Positions 1 to 9,474 of a stretch of DNA of 37,622 nt are shown in pieces (positions within the stretch are counted from its first letter, which is position 1; each line of letters begins with the position of its first letter). Location of the stretch: NCBI RefSeq assembly GCF_947495665.1, contig NZ_CANLZV010000024.1, positions 1 through 37,622 on the forward strand, given 5' to 3'. The notes beneath the pieces were generated by a model. It was not told where the DNA came from and searched no databases. It saw only the letters and a list, made by a program, of their open reading frames with translations. Both the position numbers and the translations under genes were made by a program. The stretch is from an uncultured Sunxiuqinia sp. (GTDB lineage: Bacteria; Bacteroidota; Bacteroidia; Bacteroidales; Prolixibacteraceae).

Positions 1-577
1 CCGCCTGTTGAGCTACTCCTGCAACAAACGCTCCGACCCGCGCTAAAAAAGCCTGGAAGCCTCATGAAGCCTGCTCTTGATGGGGCTATGGAAAGGCCTT
101 CTCTAGAAAAACAAACACTATTATATATATCGTATTACAAAGAGATCTGGCTTCGTTTTCCAAAAAACACGCTTTAAGAAACACCCCCGTCCTGCCCATT
201 TGCCTCTCCTTAGCTATATATACTAAGAGTAAGGTACCGCAAAACTCTTCTCTTATGGCTCCAGCCCTATCACAAGAGCATGTACAAGCTGAAGCCAAAG
301 TCAGCAATCAACCTTCTACCAAATTCCCCCTATGGCCAGCACCAGCCGTTGATTCATTCTATTTTTACTTGAAAAACCGGACAGAAATAGACTGCCTGCC
401 AGGGAGTAACCAAATAATCCCCTCAACAATCACCCAATAAAACGCAGACTTTATACTAAAAGCCAGAAGGCTACGTTTTTCTTTTAGCTTATTTTTTTGC
501 TATATTAAAAAAGATCGAGTCGAATTTGAATTCACCTTCTTATATTTACGCAGTTTAACAACAAATAAATAACAAAC
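1..577. other. Intergenic region, no supported gene
   Basis: No convincing gene is visible. Two short open frames (86-307 minus, 255-440 plus) have low-complexity, non-family-like translations and overlap on opposite strands. The first 22 bases, read on the minus strand, resemble a tRNA 5' end (GCAGGAG, TA, GCTC, AAC), so a tRNA cut by the window edge is possible, but the rest is missing and the same bases can also be read as protein. The A+T-rich stretch from about 470 to 577 is the likely promoter and leader of the gene at 578. Confidence 0.5.
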
Positions 578-1186
578 ATGAAATCATCTTTATTGAAATA
601 TGTAGCTTTTAGCCTGTTAATGAGTTTTACGACCATTTCTTTTGCTCAAACAACCTCATACAGTGCTGCTTTTGATACGCTTAACGTAAAAGATCAGTTT
701 GAGCACTTGTATAAAAAATCAAACACTTATGAGGAGTATAAGGTAATGAGCATTAGCGGCTACAACCTACTCAAGCAAAACTCCATTGACAGTATTGGCC
801 AATATCAAAAAGTAGTAAGAAACCTTCAGCAGGAAATTAATACTTTAAAAAATGACTTGACCGCCGCCAACGCTGCAACAACAAGTCTGCAAGAAGAGCT
901 TACAGCCAGCCAGCAGGCCAAAGACAGCATCAGCTTACTTGGCATAGAAGTATCCAAAAGTAGCTATAACTCCATTATGTGGGGATTAATCATTTGCCTG
1001 GCAGCGATTTTGCTAATCATCCTCTCCCTATACAAGCGAGGCCATCATGTGGTAAAAGAAACCAAAAACCGGCTGGAAGAAGTTCAGGAAGACCTGGAGA
1101 ACCTTCGAAAAAATGCCTTGGTAAGAGAGCAGAAACTCGCACGCGAGCTGATGGATTTCAAATTGAAGCACAAACCCAACCGCTGA
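578..1186 (+). CDS. Exported coiled-coil protein with one membrane helix
   Basis: Family not recognised; 202 residues. Residues 1-23 look like a Sec signal peptide ending in SFAQ. Residues 75-115 are rich in Q, E, L and N and look like a coiled coil. Residues 133-152 form a strong transmembrane helix, followed by a basic patch (YKRGHH) and a second charged heptad-like helix (158-195). If the signal is cleaved, the N-terminal coiled coil lies in the periplasm and the C-terminal helix in the cytoplasm, so it may act as an envelope scaffold or tether; this is inference. The ATG follows an A-rich leader without a Shine-Dalgarno sequence, as usual in Bacteroidota. It is monocistronic and convergent with the acyl-CoA dehydrogenase gene, with a shared terminator between them. 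Confidence 0.8.
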   Translation: MKSSLLKYVAFSLLMSFTTISFAQTTSYSAAFDTLNVKDQFEHLYKKSNTYEEYKVMSISGYNLLKQNSIDSIGQYQKVVRNLQQEINTLKNDLTAANAATTSLQEELTASQQAKDSISLLGIEVSKSSYNSIMWGLIICLAAILLIILSLYKRGHHVVKETKNRLEEVQEDLENLRKNALVREQKLARELMDFKLKHKPNR

Positions 1187-1217
1187 GAGTTCTTTAAAAA
1201 AGACATAAACCCAATAA

Positions 1218-1256
1218 AAAAATGGAGGCCTGTAAAACAAGCCTCCATTTTTATTT
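1218..1256. terminator. Bidirectional intrinsic terminator
   Basis: A perfect 12-bp stem (1218-1229 with 1241-1252, core ATGGAGGC/GCCTCCAT) is flanked by A and T runs on both sides. It lies between two convergent genes and can serve both strands. Confidence 0.9.
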
Positions 1257-1271
1257 TGTCAGATATGCTAT

Positions 1272-2984
1272 TTACTGCATTTCATATTTATAAGAACCTA
1301 AGTCGCTTAAATCCGATGTACGGATGAATTCAGCATGAGCTTTCACCTGAGCTTTTGCAATTCGGATGAAGTTTTTAGCTGATTTTGCAAACATGGCATC
1401 CCGATTGGAATCCAACACCAGCAGGTAACTCATAATGATATTTCCAGCCATCTCGACTAAGCGGCGGGCATGGAAATCGATAAACTCATTATCTTCAGTT
1501 GCCAGTACTTTATTGACTGCCTGCTCATACTCATCAGTAAGAATGATCAAGGTACGACGCAAGTGCTCTAGTTCCGGAGACACTTTCTCAGCTTCATAAA
1601 CCCGAATTTGGTTCAGGTAAGCACCGGTAGTCACCCCGCGAATGGCTGCCACAACCTGCAGCTGCGTTGTTCCTTCGTAGATTGACGTAATACGGGCATC
1701 ACGATAAATCCGTTCAACCGGATAATCTTTCATAAAGCCTGACCCACCATGAATCTGCACTGCATCATAAGCCAGCTGATTGCTGTATTCGCTGGACATT
1801 CCTTTGACTAAAGGCGTGTAAATATCAGCAAGTCTCTGATATTTTTTCATCTCATCACGCTCTTCTTTCTCCAGCTTACGCTCTTCAGCAATATGCATGT
1901 AAGTTTTATATACATCTACAAAACGAGCTGTTTCATACAACAAGGTGCGCGAAGCGTCCAGTTTTGCCTTCATATTCGACAACATTTCATACACAGCCGG
2001 GAAGCGCATAATGGCTTTACCAAACTGAACACGCTCTTTGGCATAAGCTAATGCTTCGCGGTAAGCAGCTTCTGAAACACCAACCGACTGGGCAGCGATT
2101 CCCAGACGTGCACCATTCATCAGAGCCATTACGTATTTAATCAATCCCATTTTGCGAGAGCCCACCAACTCGGCCGGTGCATCTTTAAACACCAACTCAC
2201 AAGTAGGCGAACCAATGATTCCCATTTTGTGCTCAATTCGACGAACTGTTACGCCTCCGTCGTTTTTGTCGTAAATGAACATAGACAATCCACGACCGTC
2301 TTTCGTACCAGGCTCAGAACGGGCAAGAACCAGTGAAATATGACCATCACCATTGGTAATAAACCGCTTAACTCCATTCAAAATCCATTTACCTGATTTC
2401 TCATCGTAAACCGCTTTCAACTGAACGGCCTGCAAATCGGAACCGGCATCGGGCTCGGTCAAGTCCATCGCCATGGTATCGCCATTACAAACACGAGTCA
2501 GGTATTTTTCTTTTTGTTCTTCGGAAGCAAATTCATTGATCGTTTCAGCACAATCCTGCAAGCCCCAAATATTCACAAAACCCGCATCAGCACGCGATAC
2601 AACATCGGCAGCCATAATGTAAGGTACAATCGGGAAGTTCAAACCGCCATATTTCCTTGGCAACGACATCCCCATCAAACCAGCTTTATTCAAGGCTTCA
2701 ATGTTTTCAGAAGTTCCGCGGGCATAAATTACATGTCCATCGACAACCTGTGGTCCTTCGGCATCAATTGATTCAGCATTTGGTCCAACAATATCGCCAC
2801 AAATCTCACCAACAACTTCCAACACTTTGTCGAAGTTATCCATCGCGTCTTCGTGGTCCATCGGAGCAAAATCAAACGCTTCTTTTTCTGCGAAATTCCG
2901 TTCCTTCAACCGAACGATTTTCTCCATCAACGGATGATCCAAGTGGAATTTCAATTCTTTATTATCGGTATAATAATTAGCCAT
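1272..2984 (-). CDS. Acyl-CoA dehydrogenase with C-terminal extension
   Basis: FAD-dependent alpha,beta-dehydrogenation of an acyl-CoA thioester, passing electrons to electron transfer flavoprotein. The 570 residues hold the usual N-terminal helical, middle beta (DLTEPDAGSDLQ; WILNGVKRFITNG) and C-terminal helical (QIHGGSGFMKDYPVER) domains. The glutamate in IYEGTTQLQ is the expected catalytic base, placed as in short- and medium-chain enzymes. About 120 residues follow this motif, longer than the roughly 380-residue classic enzymes; such extensions occur in longer-chain and dimeric FadE-like forms. It is the last gene of an operon, 28 bp after etfA, so its electron acceptor is encoded beside it. 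Chain-length specificity cannot be read from the sequence. Confidence 0.95.
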   Translation of the reverse strand: MANYYTDNKELKFHLDHPLMEKIVRLKERNFAEKEAFDFAPMDHEDAMDNFDKVLEVVGEICGDIVGPNAESIDAEGPQVVDGHVIYARGTSENIEALNKAGLMGMSLPRKYGGLNFPIVPYIMAADVVSRADAGFVNIWGLQDCAETINEFASEEQKEKYLTRVCNGDTMAMDLTEPDAGSDLQAVQLKAVYDEKSGKWILNGVKRFITNGDGHISLVLARSEPGTKDGRGLSMFIYDKNDGGVTVRRIEHKMGIIGSPTCELVFKDAPAELVGSRKMGLIKYVMALMNGARLGIAAQSVGVSEAAYREALAYAKERVQFGKAIMRFPAVYEMLSNMKAKLDASRTLLYETARFVDVYKTYMHIAEERKLEKEERDEMKKYQRLADIYTPLVKGMSSEYSNQLAYDAVQIHGGSGFMKDYPVERIYRDARITSIYEGTTQLQVVAAIRGVTTGAYLNQIRVYEAEKVSPELEHLRRTLIILTDEYEQAVNKVLATEDNEFIDFHARRLVEMAGNIIMSYLLVLDSNRDAMFAKSAKNFIRIAKAQVKAHAEFIRTSDLSDLGSYKYEMQ

Positions 2985-3012
2985 TTCTTTAAAGTTTAAG
3001 TTTTACCTGCCG

Positions 3013-4032
3013 CTACTTGGTGTTTTGTTTATAGTACTTAATCATTTTGGGAATGATGGTAGCCACATCGCCGTTAATCACATAATCGGCTACTGCATTG
3101 ATGGGCGCCTCCGGATCGGTGTTGATGGCAATAATCTGTGCCGATTCTTCCATACCCGCACGGTGCTGAATTTGCCCGGAAATTCCGCAAGCAATGTACA
3201 ACTTAGGACGTACAGTAACTCCGGTTTGCCCAATCTGACGCTCATGTTCGGCATAGCCAGCATCAACGGCAGCGCGGGAAGCACCAACTTCTCCTCCTAA
3301 AACTTCAGCTAAATCAAAGAGCAGCTGAAAATTCTCTTTCGAACCCATTCCATAACCACCGGCAACCACAATCGGAGCCGCTTTCATGTTCACCTTGCTC
3401 TTTTCCATGTGACGCTCCAAAATTTCGACCAGGAAATCGGCATCACTAACATACTTCGCTACATCCAGTTTCACAACTTTTCCTTTGTACTTTGGATCAA
3501 GTATCTCCTTTTTCATCACCCCTTCGCGAACGGTTGCCATCTGCGGGCGACAATCCGGATTGATGATGGTTGCAATAATGTTACCACCAAACGCCGGGCG
3601 AATCTGGTAAAGCAGGTTTTCGTAGTTTTTGTTTTGCTTTTTATCCAAATGGTCACCAATCACCAGGCTGGTACAGTCGGCAGTTAACCCACTATGCAAG
3701 GCTGAAGAAACGCGTGGTCCCAAGTCACGACCAATTGAAGAAGCTCCCATTAAAGCAATTTGTGGCTTCTGCTCTTCAAACAATTTTACAATGATGGAAG
3801 TATGTGGCAGTGTACTATAAGGATACAAGCGCTTATCATCGGCCACATGAACTATATCCACCCCATAGGGGAAGATTTGTTCCTCGATACCATCCAACTG
3901 GTGTCCGATAACAATGGCTTCCAATTTACATTTTAACTCGTTGGCCAATGAACGGCCTTTGGTCATCAACTCCTGGCTAACTTCAGCCACATGACCATCT
4001 TCTATTTCGCAATATACAAATACGCTATTCAT
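3013..4032 (-). CDS. etfA: Electron transfer flavoprotein, alpha subunit
   Basis: The FAD-carrying subunit of the ETF heterodimer, which takes electrons from acyl-CoA dehydrogenases and passes them to the quinone pool or to a bifurcating partner. The 339 residues have the typical two halves: an N-terminal nucleotide-binding-like domain (1 to about 190) and the C-terminal FAD domain with GASRAAVDAGY, RQIGQTGVTVRPKLYIACGI, SGQIQHRAGM and AINTDPEAPI. It lies 17 bp after etfB and 28 bp before the acyl-CoA dehydrogenase, so the three are almost certainly co-transcribed. Whether the complex is a simple ETF or takes part in electron bifurcation cannot be settled here. Confidence 0.97.
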   Translation of the reverse strand: MNSVFVYCEIEDGHVAEVSQELMTKGRSLANELKCKLEAIVIGHQLDGIEEQIFPYGVDIVHVADDKRLYPYSTLPHTSIIVKLFEEQKPQIALMGASSIGRDLGPRVSSALHSGLTADCTSLVIGDHLDKKQNKNYENLLYQIRPAFGGNIIATIINPDCRPQMATVREGVMKKEILDPKYKGKVVKLDVAKYVSDADFLVEILERHMEKSKVNMKAAPIVVAGGYGMGSKENFQLLFDLAEVLGGEVGASRAAVDAGYAEHERQIGQTGVTVRPKLYIACGISGQIQHRAGMEESAQIIAINTDPEAPINAVADYVINGDVATIIPKMIKYYKQNTK

Positions 4033-4049
4033 AACTGATCTGTTAGGGG

Positions 4050-4925
4050 TTAACCAATGGTGTGACTTTCAATCAACTCGCGCATCAAATCATTGATGTC
4101 GCTATCTGCTGAGGTAATTACTTTTGCTTCTTTCGCCTGAAGAACAACGTTCTCCACTGTTTTTACTTTTGTTGGCGAACCACTTAACCCCAACTCAGCA
4201 TGATCCACTTCAATATCATTTACCGTCCACTCCGGAATATTCAGGTACGGACGATCATTATACAGGTGTAAATAATCTTCATTTGAATTCTGAAGTTCAG
4301 TTACCGTTTTGGCATGCTTGTACTTCATAATCAATTTCGCATTGCGTGCCCGGCAGTCAGGAGCCGATCCGTTAACTGTCAACACTAAAGGAACCGGACA
4401 GGAAACCGTTTCTACTCCACGCTCCAAACGACGCTTCATTTCTACTTTTCCATTCTCGATCTTCTGAATTTCCTCAACGTAGGTAACTTGCGGCAAGCCC
4501 AATTTTTCAGCAACCTGAGGACCAACCTGAGCCGTATCGCCATCAATAGCCTGACGACCAGCGATTACGATATCAAAGTCTTTCACTTTTTTCAGGGCTT
4601 GCGAAATGGCATAGGAAGTTGCCAGGGTATCAGAACCTGCAAAAGCCCGGTCGGTCAATAAAATACCGCCATCGGCTCCGCGGAACATGGCTTCGCGGAT
4701 AATCTCGGCGGCTCGGCCCGGCCCCATTGTCAGAATTGTAACTGTAGATCCCGGGAATGTATCTTTAATGCGAAGCGCCTGCTCCAATGCATTTAAATCT
4801 TCCGGATTGAAAATTGCCGGCAAAGCTGCCCGGTTAATGGTACCGTCAGCTTTCATAGCATCCTTGCCAACGTTACGGGTATCGGGTACCTGCTTGGCAA
4901 GAACAATAATTTTATAAGCTCTCAT
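4050..4925 (-). CDS. etfB: Electron transfer flavoprotein, beta subunit
   Basis: The AMP-binding (or second-FAD) subunit of ETF, partner of the adjacent alpha subunit in the cytoplasm. The 291 residues include the beta-subunit signatures LAKQVPDTRNV at the N terminus, the nucleotide-binding segment GRQAIDGDTAQVGPQVAEKLG and VEEIQKIENGKVEMKRRLE. The C-terminal arm after residue 240 is the part that usually wraps around EtfA. It is the first gene of the etfB-etfA-acd operon. A good Bacteroidota-type promoter lies about 110 bp upstream (see 5032-5063). Confidence 0.97.
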   Translation of the reverse strand: MRAYKIIVLAKQVPDTRNVGKDAMKADGTINRAALPAIFNPEDLNALEQALRIKDTFPGSTVTILTMGPGRAAEIIREAMFRGADGGILLTDRAFAGSDTLATSYAISQALKKVKDFDIVIAGRQAIDGDTAQVGPQVAEKLGLPQVTYVEEIQKIENGKVEMKRRLERGVETVSCPVPLVLTVNGSAPDCRARNAKLIMKYKHAKTVTELQNSNEDYLHLYNDRPYLNIPEWTVNDIEVDHAELGLSGSPTKVKTVENVVLQAKEAKVITSADSDINDLMRELIESHTIG

Positions 4926-5653
4926 CTTATTTAAATTTGTCAGTTTTATTGAATGTTAGATTTAAACCAATCCTTTTTTCAAGTTGGTGCGCAAAGCACA
5001 AAATGTTGCCATTTTTTCTCTGCAAGGGAAGCAAATATAGCCAAAGCCCCCTAAGTTATCAAGGCTTACAGCCCTTCCGGAGATTTCAAAACTGATTCGA
5101 AAACTCATTTTAGCGGACAAATCATTTCAATTCGGAAAGAAACCATTGCTAAAAAGGGTTATTTACGAGCATTTAAAACAATCAACCTATTTTTTCAAAA
5201 AATCTCAGAATCATCGATTGTTAAACTTATTTATAATCATTTTAATCTAGCCAAAGCCATATTCCAATAACCTCAATAAAGGGGCCTCCTAAGCCTTTCC
5301 AGATCATAAATGATTCTTTCATCCGGCTATTGAAATCGTCATGTTACTCTCCCTTGAAAGACCAAATCAGAATTCCGGCTAAAGCCAATGTATTTGTTTC
5401 ATCAAGCTGATCAAAAGCGAACTATCCAAAACATAAAGCAATTAAATGATATGTATTCAATTATTACTCTTGCAGAAGAACAATTTAAAAAGTATTTTAA
5501 ACTCTTAAACTAAACAGTAATTAAAGAATTTAAATGAGTTTCATAACTTAGGTGTGTTTGATTCATAGCCCTAAGGAGTGAAATTCAAATGAGATTAATA
5601 ATTTTCACGAGCACACGAAGTCGATAAACATTTCAACCATAAAACCTAAACTC
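4926..5653. other. Divergent intergenic region etfB / GH51
   Basis: A 728-bp A+T-rich stretch between two divergent genes. It holds the putative etfB promoter at 5032-5063. No open frame, tRNA or convincing repeat is seen. The proximal 200 bp before the GH51 gene must hold its promoter, but no clear TAnnTTTG element was found there. Confidence 0.6.
5032..5063 (-). promoter_or_regulatory. Putative promoter of the etfB-etfA-acd operon
   Basis: On the minus strand CTTG (5060-5063) is followed after 20 bp by TATATTTG (5032-5039). This matches the Bacteroidota primary sigma-factor consensus TTTG-N19-TAnnTTTG with one base of extra spacing. Transcription would start near 5026, giving a leader of about 100 nt. 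Confidence 0.6.
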
Positions 5654-7186
5654 ATGAAGATGAACCTATTCTTTTCTATTATGCTGCTGTTTTTGGTTAG
5701 TACAGCTGCACTTGCGCAAACAAAAATCAGCCTGCACACTGACCAGGCCAAAACCAAAATCAACAAAGAAATTTACGGACACTTCGCCGAACACCTGGGG
5801 CGTTGCATTTACGGGGGAATTTATGTTGGTCAGGATTCCGAGATTCCCAATATCCGAGGATTTCGCGAAGATGTAGTTTTTGCCTTGAAAGAAATGGAAA
5901 TCCCCTTGCTGCGCTGGCCGGGGGGCTGCTTTGCCGACACCTACCACTGGAAAGACGGCATCGGGCCTCAACACGAGCGCCCTTCGATGGTTAATGTGCA
6001 CTGGGGCGGGGTTACGGAGGACAACAGCTTTGGCACCCATGAATTTCTGGACTTCTGCGAGCTCATTGAAGCTGAGCCTTACATCAACCTGAACGTCGGT
6101 TCGGGAACGGTTCGGGAAGCTTCGGAGTGGGTCGAATATGTCACCTCAAAGAACATCAGCCCCATGACGGATCTGCGGAAACAAAACGGACGCGAAGAAC
6201 CCTGGGAAGTAAAATACTGGGGAATTGGCAATGAAAACTGGGGATGTGGCGGTGATATGACTCCCGAATATTATGCCGACCTCTATCGGCAATTTGCTTC
6301 ATACGCCAGAGGTGCCAGCTACAAAATTGCCTGTGGTGCCAGCGACTATGACTATAATTGGACTGATGTGTTGATGAAAAAAACACAAAACAAACAGCAT
6401 CTCATTCAAGGGCTGTCGTTACACTACTATACCATTACCCACAATTGGAGCCACAAGGGGTCGGCTACAGACTTCAATGAAAAAGAGTGGGTTACCACCC
6501 TTGACAAAACCTTAAACATGGATGAACTTATAACAAAACATTCCACCATCATGGATAAATACGACCCGGAAAAACGAATCGGCTTAATTGTTGACGAATG
6601 GGGAAACTGGTTTGATGTGGAGCCGGGCACTAATCCGGGTTTCCTGTATCAGCAAAATACGATGCGCGATGCCTTGGTGGCCGGTATCAACCTCAATATT
6701 TTTAACCAGCATGCCGACCGCGTCAAAATGTCCAACATTGCCCAAACGGTGAATGTTTTGCAATCGGTCATTCTGACCAAAGACGAGCAGATGGTGCTAA
6801 CACCAACCTACTACGTATTTAAAATGTATGCTGCCCACCAGGAAGCCACCTTGATTCCGATGAACCTGGAAACAAGCCGCTATGAATTTGAAGGGCGCTC
6901 CGTTCCCACGGTTCATGGATCGGCTTCCACCAAGGATGGTGTCGTTTCCATCACCCTGTGCAACCTCAACCCCAATCAGGCTGAGCAAGTAGCCCTGACC
7001 ATTACCGGACAGGAGTTTTCCACTTGTGCAGGACAAATTATTACGGCTAAAAACATGAATGATTACAACGATTTTGATCAGGAAGAGAAAGTAAGCCTTC
7101 AAACATTTGATGTGAAGAAGCCCAAAAACGGAAACCTCAGCATTGACTTGCCTGCAAAATCCGTAGTACTGATTCAACTTCAATAA
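5654..7186 (+). CDS. Secreted alpha-L-arabinofuranosidase, family GH51
   Basis: Retaining hydrolase that removes terminal arabinofuranosyl groups from arabinan, arabinoxylan or arabinogalactan. Residues 1-21 form a signal peptide ending in ALAQ, so it acts in the periplasm or outside the cell. The (beta/alpha)8 barrel carries the family signatures: [10 protein letters not shown] near 40, [15 protein letters not shown] near 85-99, the acid/base glutamate E194 in GIGNENWG and the nucleophile E315 in VDEWGNW. The C-terminal beta domain (about 400-510) is complete, and 510 residues is normal for the family. ATG 5654 is taken; the in-frame ATG two codons later would keep the signal peptide. It stands alone without SusC/D or other carbohydrate genes, so it is not part of a visible polysaccharide-utilisation locus. 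Confidence 0.95.
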   Translation: MKMNLFFSIMLLFLVSTAALAQTKISLHTDQAKTKINKEIYGHFAEHLGRCIYGGIYVGQDSEIPNIRGFREDVVFALKEMEIPLLRWPGGCFADTYHWKDGIGPQHERPSMVNVHWGGVTEDNSFGTHEFLDFCELIEAEPYINLNVGSGTVREASEWVEYVTSKNISPMTDLRKQNGREEPWEVKYWGIGNENWGCGGDMTPEYYADLYRQFASYARGASYKIACGASDYDYNWTDVLMKKTQNKQHLIQGLSLHYYTITHNWSHKGSATDFNEKEWVTTLDKTLNMDELITKHSTIMDKYDPEKRIGLIVDEWGNWFDVEPGTNPGFLYQQNTMRDALVAGINLNIFNQHADRVKMSNIAQTVNVLQSVILTKDEQMVLTPTYYVFKMYAAHQEATLIPMNLETSRYEFEGRSVPTVHGSASTKDGVVSITLCNLNPNQAEQVALTITGQEFSTCAGQIITAKNMNDYNDFDQEEKVSLQTFDVKKPKNGNLSIDLPAKSVVLIQLQ

Positions 7187-7205
7187 ATAAAAAAGAAGGG
7201 CTAAC

Positions 7206-7238
7206 AAAAACGGGAACCTGATGAGGCTCCCGTTTTTT
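7206..7238. terminator. Bidirectional intrinsic terminator
   Basis: The hairpin AAAACGGGA-n-CCT-GATG-AGG-n-TCCCGTTTT lies between the convergent GH51 and acyl-CoA synthetase genes. T runs flank it on both strands; the single non-complementary position is A.C on one strand and a G.U wobble on the other. Confidence 0.85.
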
Positions 7239-7255
7239 ATTTTGATCGGTTTCGT

Positions 7256-8911
7256 TTACTTGTCTTCGCCCCGAATCTCCACCCGACGTATTTTTCCGGA
7301 AATGGTTTTCGGTAATTCCGTTACAAACTCAACAATACGTGGATATTTATACGGAGCTGTGGTCTGTTTCACATGGTTCTGAATCTCTTTGACCAAAGCT
7401 TCTGAGCCCGGCTGATATTCGGGGGCCAGCACAATACTGGCTTTCACCACCTGACCACGTACGTCATCCGGAGCGGCCGTAACAGCACACTCCACCACGG
7501 CCGGATGTTCCATCAAAGCACTTTCAACCTCGAAAGGGCCAATACGATAGCCGGAGCTTTTGATGACATCATCCACCCGGCCAACAAACCAGAAATAGCC
7601 ATCTTCATCGCGCCAGGCCAAATCGCCAGTATGATACAAACCGTCGTGCCATACGGCCTGGGTTCGTTCCTGGTCGCGATAATACTCCTGAAAAAGTCCT
7701 ACGGGTGTCGTTTTATCGGTTCGGATAACAATCTCCCCGATTTCACCATCTTCACACAAACGATTTTCCGGATGCAACAACTGCACTTCATAAGTCGGGT
7801 TTGGAATACCCATGGAGCCGGGCTTGGGTTTCATCCACGGGAAAGTGGCAATGGCCAGCACCGTTTCGGTTTGACCAAAACCTTCCATCAAGCGAATCCC
7901 GGTCAACTTCAAAAAGCGGTTGTACACTTCGGCATTCAGCGGTTCGCCCGCTACTGTACAATATTTAAGTGAAGACAAGTCGTACTTTGAAAAATCTTCC
8001 CGGATCATAAAGCGGTAAACCGTTGGCGGCGCGCAAAAGGTGTTAATTTTATACTGACTAATCACCTGGAGCATATCCGCCGGATTGAATTTCTCATGAT
8101 CGTACACAAACACGGCCGCTCCGGCCAGCCACTGCCCATACAGTTTTCCCCATACGGCTTTCCCCCAGCCCGTGTCGGCCACGGTCAGGTGCAGGCCATT
8201 TTCTTCTACCTTGTGCCAATACGAAGCCGTGGTGATGTGTCCCAGCGGATAGGTAAAATCGTGGGCCACCATCTTCGGGTTTCCGGTGGTACCCGAGGTA
8301 AAGTATAAAAGTGAAATGGAGTCGTTGCTTGAAACCGCTTCCGGACGTTCAAAGGCAGGCGCCTGCTCCAGTCCGGCAGCAAAATCCTGCCAGCCTTCGG
8401 GCACCAGTGGCCCCACCGACAGGCGATGCTCAACGCTGGGCGAGTCTTCCATCGCCAGATCAACCTGTTCCGTCACTTCCGCTTCGCCAACGGCTACAAT
8501 GGCTTTTATTTCTGCTGAATTGTTCCGGTAAACCAGGTCTTTCTTTTTCAACAAGTGCGTGGCCGGAATACAAACCGCGCCTAACTTATGCAGGGCAATG
8601 ATGGAAAACCAAAACTCAAAACGACGTTTTAAAATCAGCATAACCTTATCGCCCCGTCCAATTCCGAGCGATTGAAAATAAGCAGCCGTTTGGTCGGTAT
8701 ACTTCTTCATGTCGGCAAAGCTGAAATTCCGATGCCCGCCCTGGTCATTGGTCCATACCAAAGCCAGCTTTTCGGGCTCCAGCCGGGCATATTCATCGAC
8801 CACATCGTATGCAAAGTTAAAGTTATCGGGCACTTGAATTTCCAGGTTTCCGGTGAAGTCGGCCAGGTTTTCAAACTGTGCTTTTTTCAAATATCGTTCA
8901 CTTAATATCAT
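7256..8911 (-). CDS. AMP-forming acyl-CoA synthetase (ANL superfamily)
   Basis: Activates a carboxylic acid to its CoA thioester via an acyl-adenylate. The 551 residues show the ANL core motifs in order: the P-loop [14 protein letters not shown] near 200, the adenine-binding GFGQTET near 345, [14 protein letters not shown], the hinge region [20 protein letters not shown], and the C-terminal catalytic lysine in [10 protein letters not shown] near 540. Overall it resembles the medium-chain or acetyl-type acyl-CoA synthetases; the substrate is not determinable from sequence alone. Its start ATG overlaps the stop of the XRE-cupin gene by 4 bases, so the two are translationally coupled and the regulator probably senses a related metabolite. 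The short N-terminal segment before the core is normal. Confidence 0.93.
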   Translation of the reverse strand: MILSERYLKKAQFENLADFTGNLEIQVPDNFNFAYDVVDEYARLEPEKLALVWTNDQGGHRNFSFADMKKYTDQTAAYFQSLGIGRGDKVMLILKRRFEFWFSIIALHKLGAVCIPATHLLKKKDLVYRNNSAEIKAIVAVGEAEVTEQVDLAMEDSPSVEHRLSVGPLVPEGWQDFAAGLEQAPAFERPEAVSSNDSISLLYFTSGTTGNPKMVAHDFTYPLGHITTASYWHKVEENGLHLTVADTGWGKAVWGKLYGQWLAGAAVFVYDHEKFNPADMLQVISQYKINTFCAPPTVYRFMIREDFSKYDLSSLKYCTVAGEPLNAEVYNRFLKLTGIRLMEGFGQTETVLAIATFPWMKPKPGSMGIPNPTYEVQLLHPENRLCEDGEIGEIVIRTDKTTPVGLFQEYYRDQERTQAVWHDGLYHTGDLAWRDEDGYFWFVGRVDDVIKSSGYRIGPFEVESALMEHPAVVECAVTAAPDDVRGQVVKASIVLAPEYQPGSEALVKEIQNHVKQTTAPYKYPRIVEFVTELPKTISGKIRRVEIRGEDK

Positions 8912-9474
8912 AGTTGCGTTTTAAAGATCATTGCTAAAAATTTCGTTTCTTCTCCATCCAGGGCCTTCATGCAGTGCGGAACCGACGAATCAAACCAAAT
9001 GGAATCGCCTTCATTCAACACCAACTCTTTTCCTCCAAGCTTAATCAGTAATTTTCCTTGAAGCACCAGGTTAAACTCCTGCCCCGGATGCTGATAGCCC
9101 TCGCCAGGGTCTTTGTCCGGATGCGGATCAACGGTTACCACAAAGGGCTGAGCCACCTTATGAATGTAACTTTCATTGAGTGCCTGGTATTGGTATTCTT
9201 TTCGACGCTCAACCACCGAGCCTGTCCCTTTTCGGGTAATGGAATAACGGTGCATGGTGGCATCGTTGCCCGTTAGCAGGGTGGTTAACTCCATATTGTA
9301 AACGGATGCAAAGCGGTATAAGAAACTAACAGGAATATCTTCCTGTCCACTTTCGTAGGTTTGGTATTGCTCCAGGGTGATGTCGCAGCTTGCCGCACAA
9401 TCAGCCTCCGACAAATCCAAGGCATCACGCAATCCTTTCAATCGTTCGGCGATTTGTTGAATTTCAATGTTCAT
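8908..9474 (-). CDS. XRE-family regulator with C-terminal cupin domain
   Basis: The 188 residues combine an N-terminal helix-turn-helix of the XRE type (about 6-65; the segment [17 protein letters not shown] is the recognition region) with a C-terminal cupin barrel (about 110-186; [14 protein letters not shown] and [17 protein letters not shown]). Proteins of this build bind a small ligand in the cupin and act as local transcription regulators. The 4-base overlap with the downstream acyl-CoA synthetase makes it likely that it controls that operon, perhaps in response to the acid or acyl-CoA handled by the enzyme; this is inference. No clear operator was identified in the upstream region. Confidence 0.93.
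   Translation of the reverse strand: MNIEIQQIAERLKGLRDALDLSEADCAASCDITLEQYQTYESGQEDIPVSFLYRFASVYNMELTTLLTGNDATMHRYSITRKGTGSVVERRKEYQYQALNESYIHKVAQPFVVTVDPHPDKDPGEGYQHPGQEFNLVLQGKLLIKLGGKELVLNEGDSIWFDSSVPHCMKALDGEETKFLAMIFKTQL

Noticed and set aside
1-22. Possible 5' end of a tRNA on the minus strand, cut by the window edge
   Set aside because: Only 22 bases are visible; no anticodon or pairing partner can be checked, and the bases also translate into a plausible peptide.
255-440. Open frame of 61 codons upstream of the first gene
   Set aside because: The translation has no family-like pattern, overlaps an opposite open frame, and has no start context.
5654-7186. Polysaccharide-utilisation locus around the GH51 gene
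   Set aside because: No SusC/SusD pair, transporter, sensor or second glycosidase gene is adjacent.
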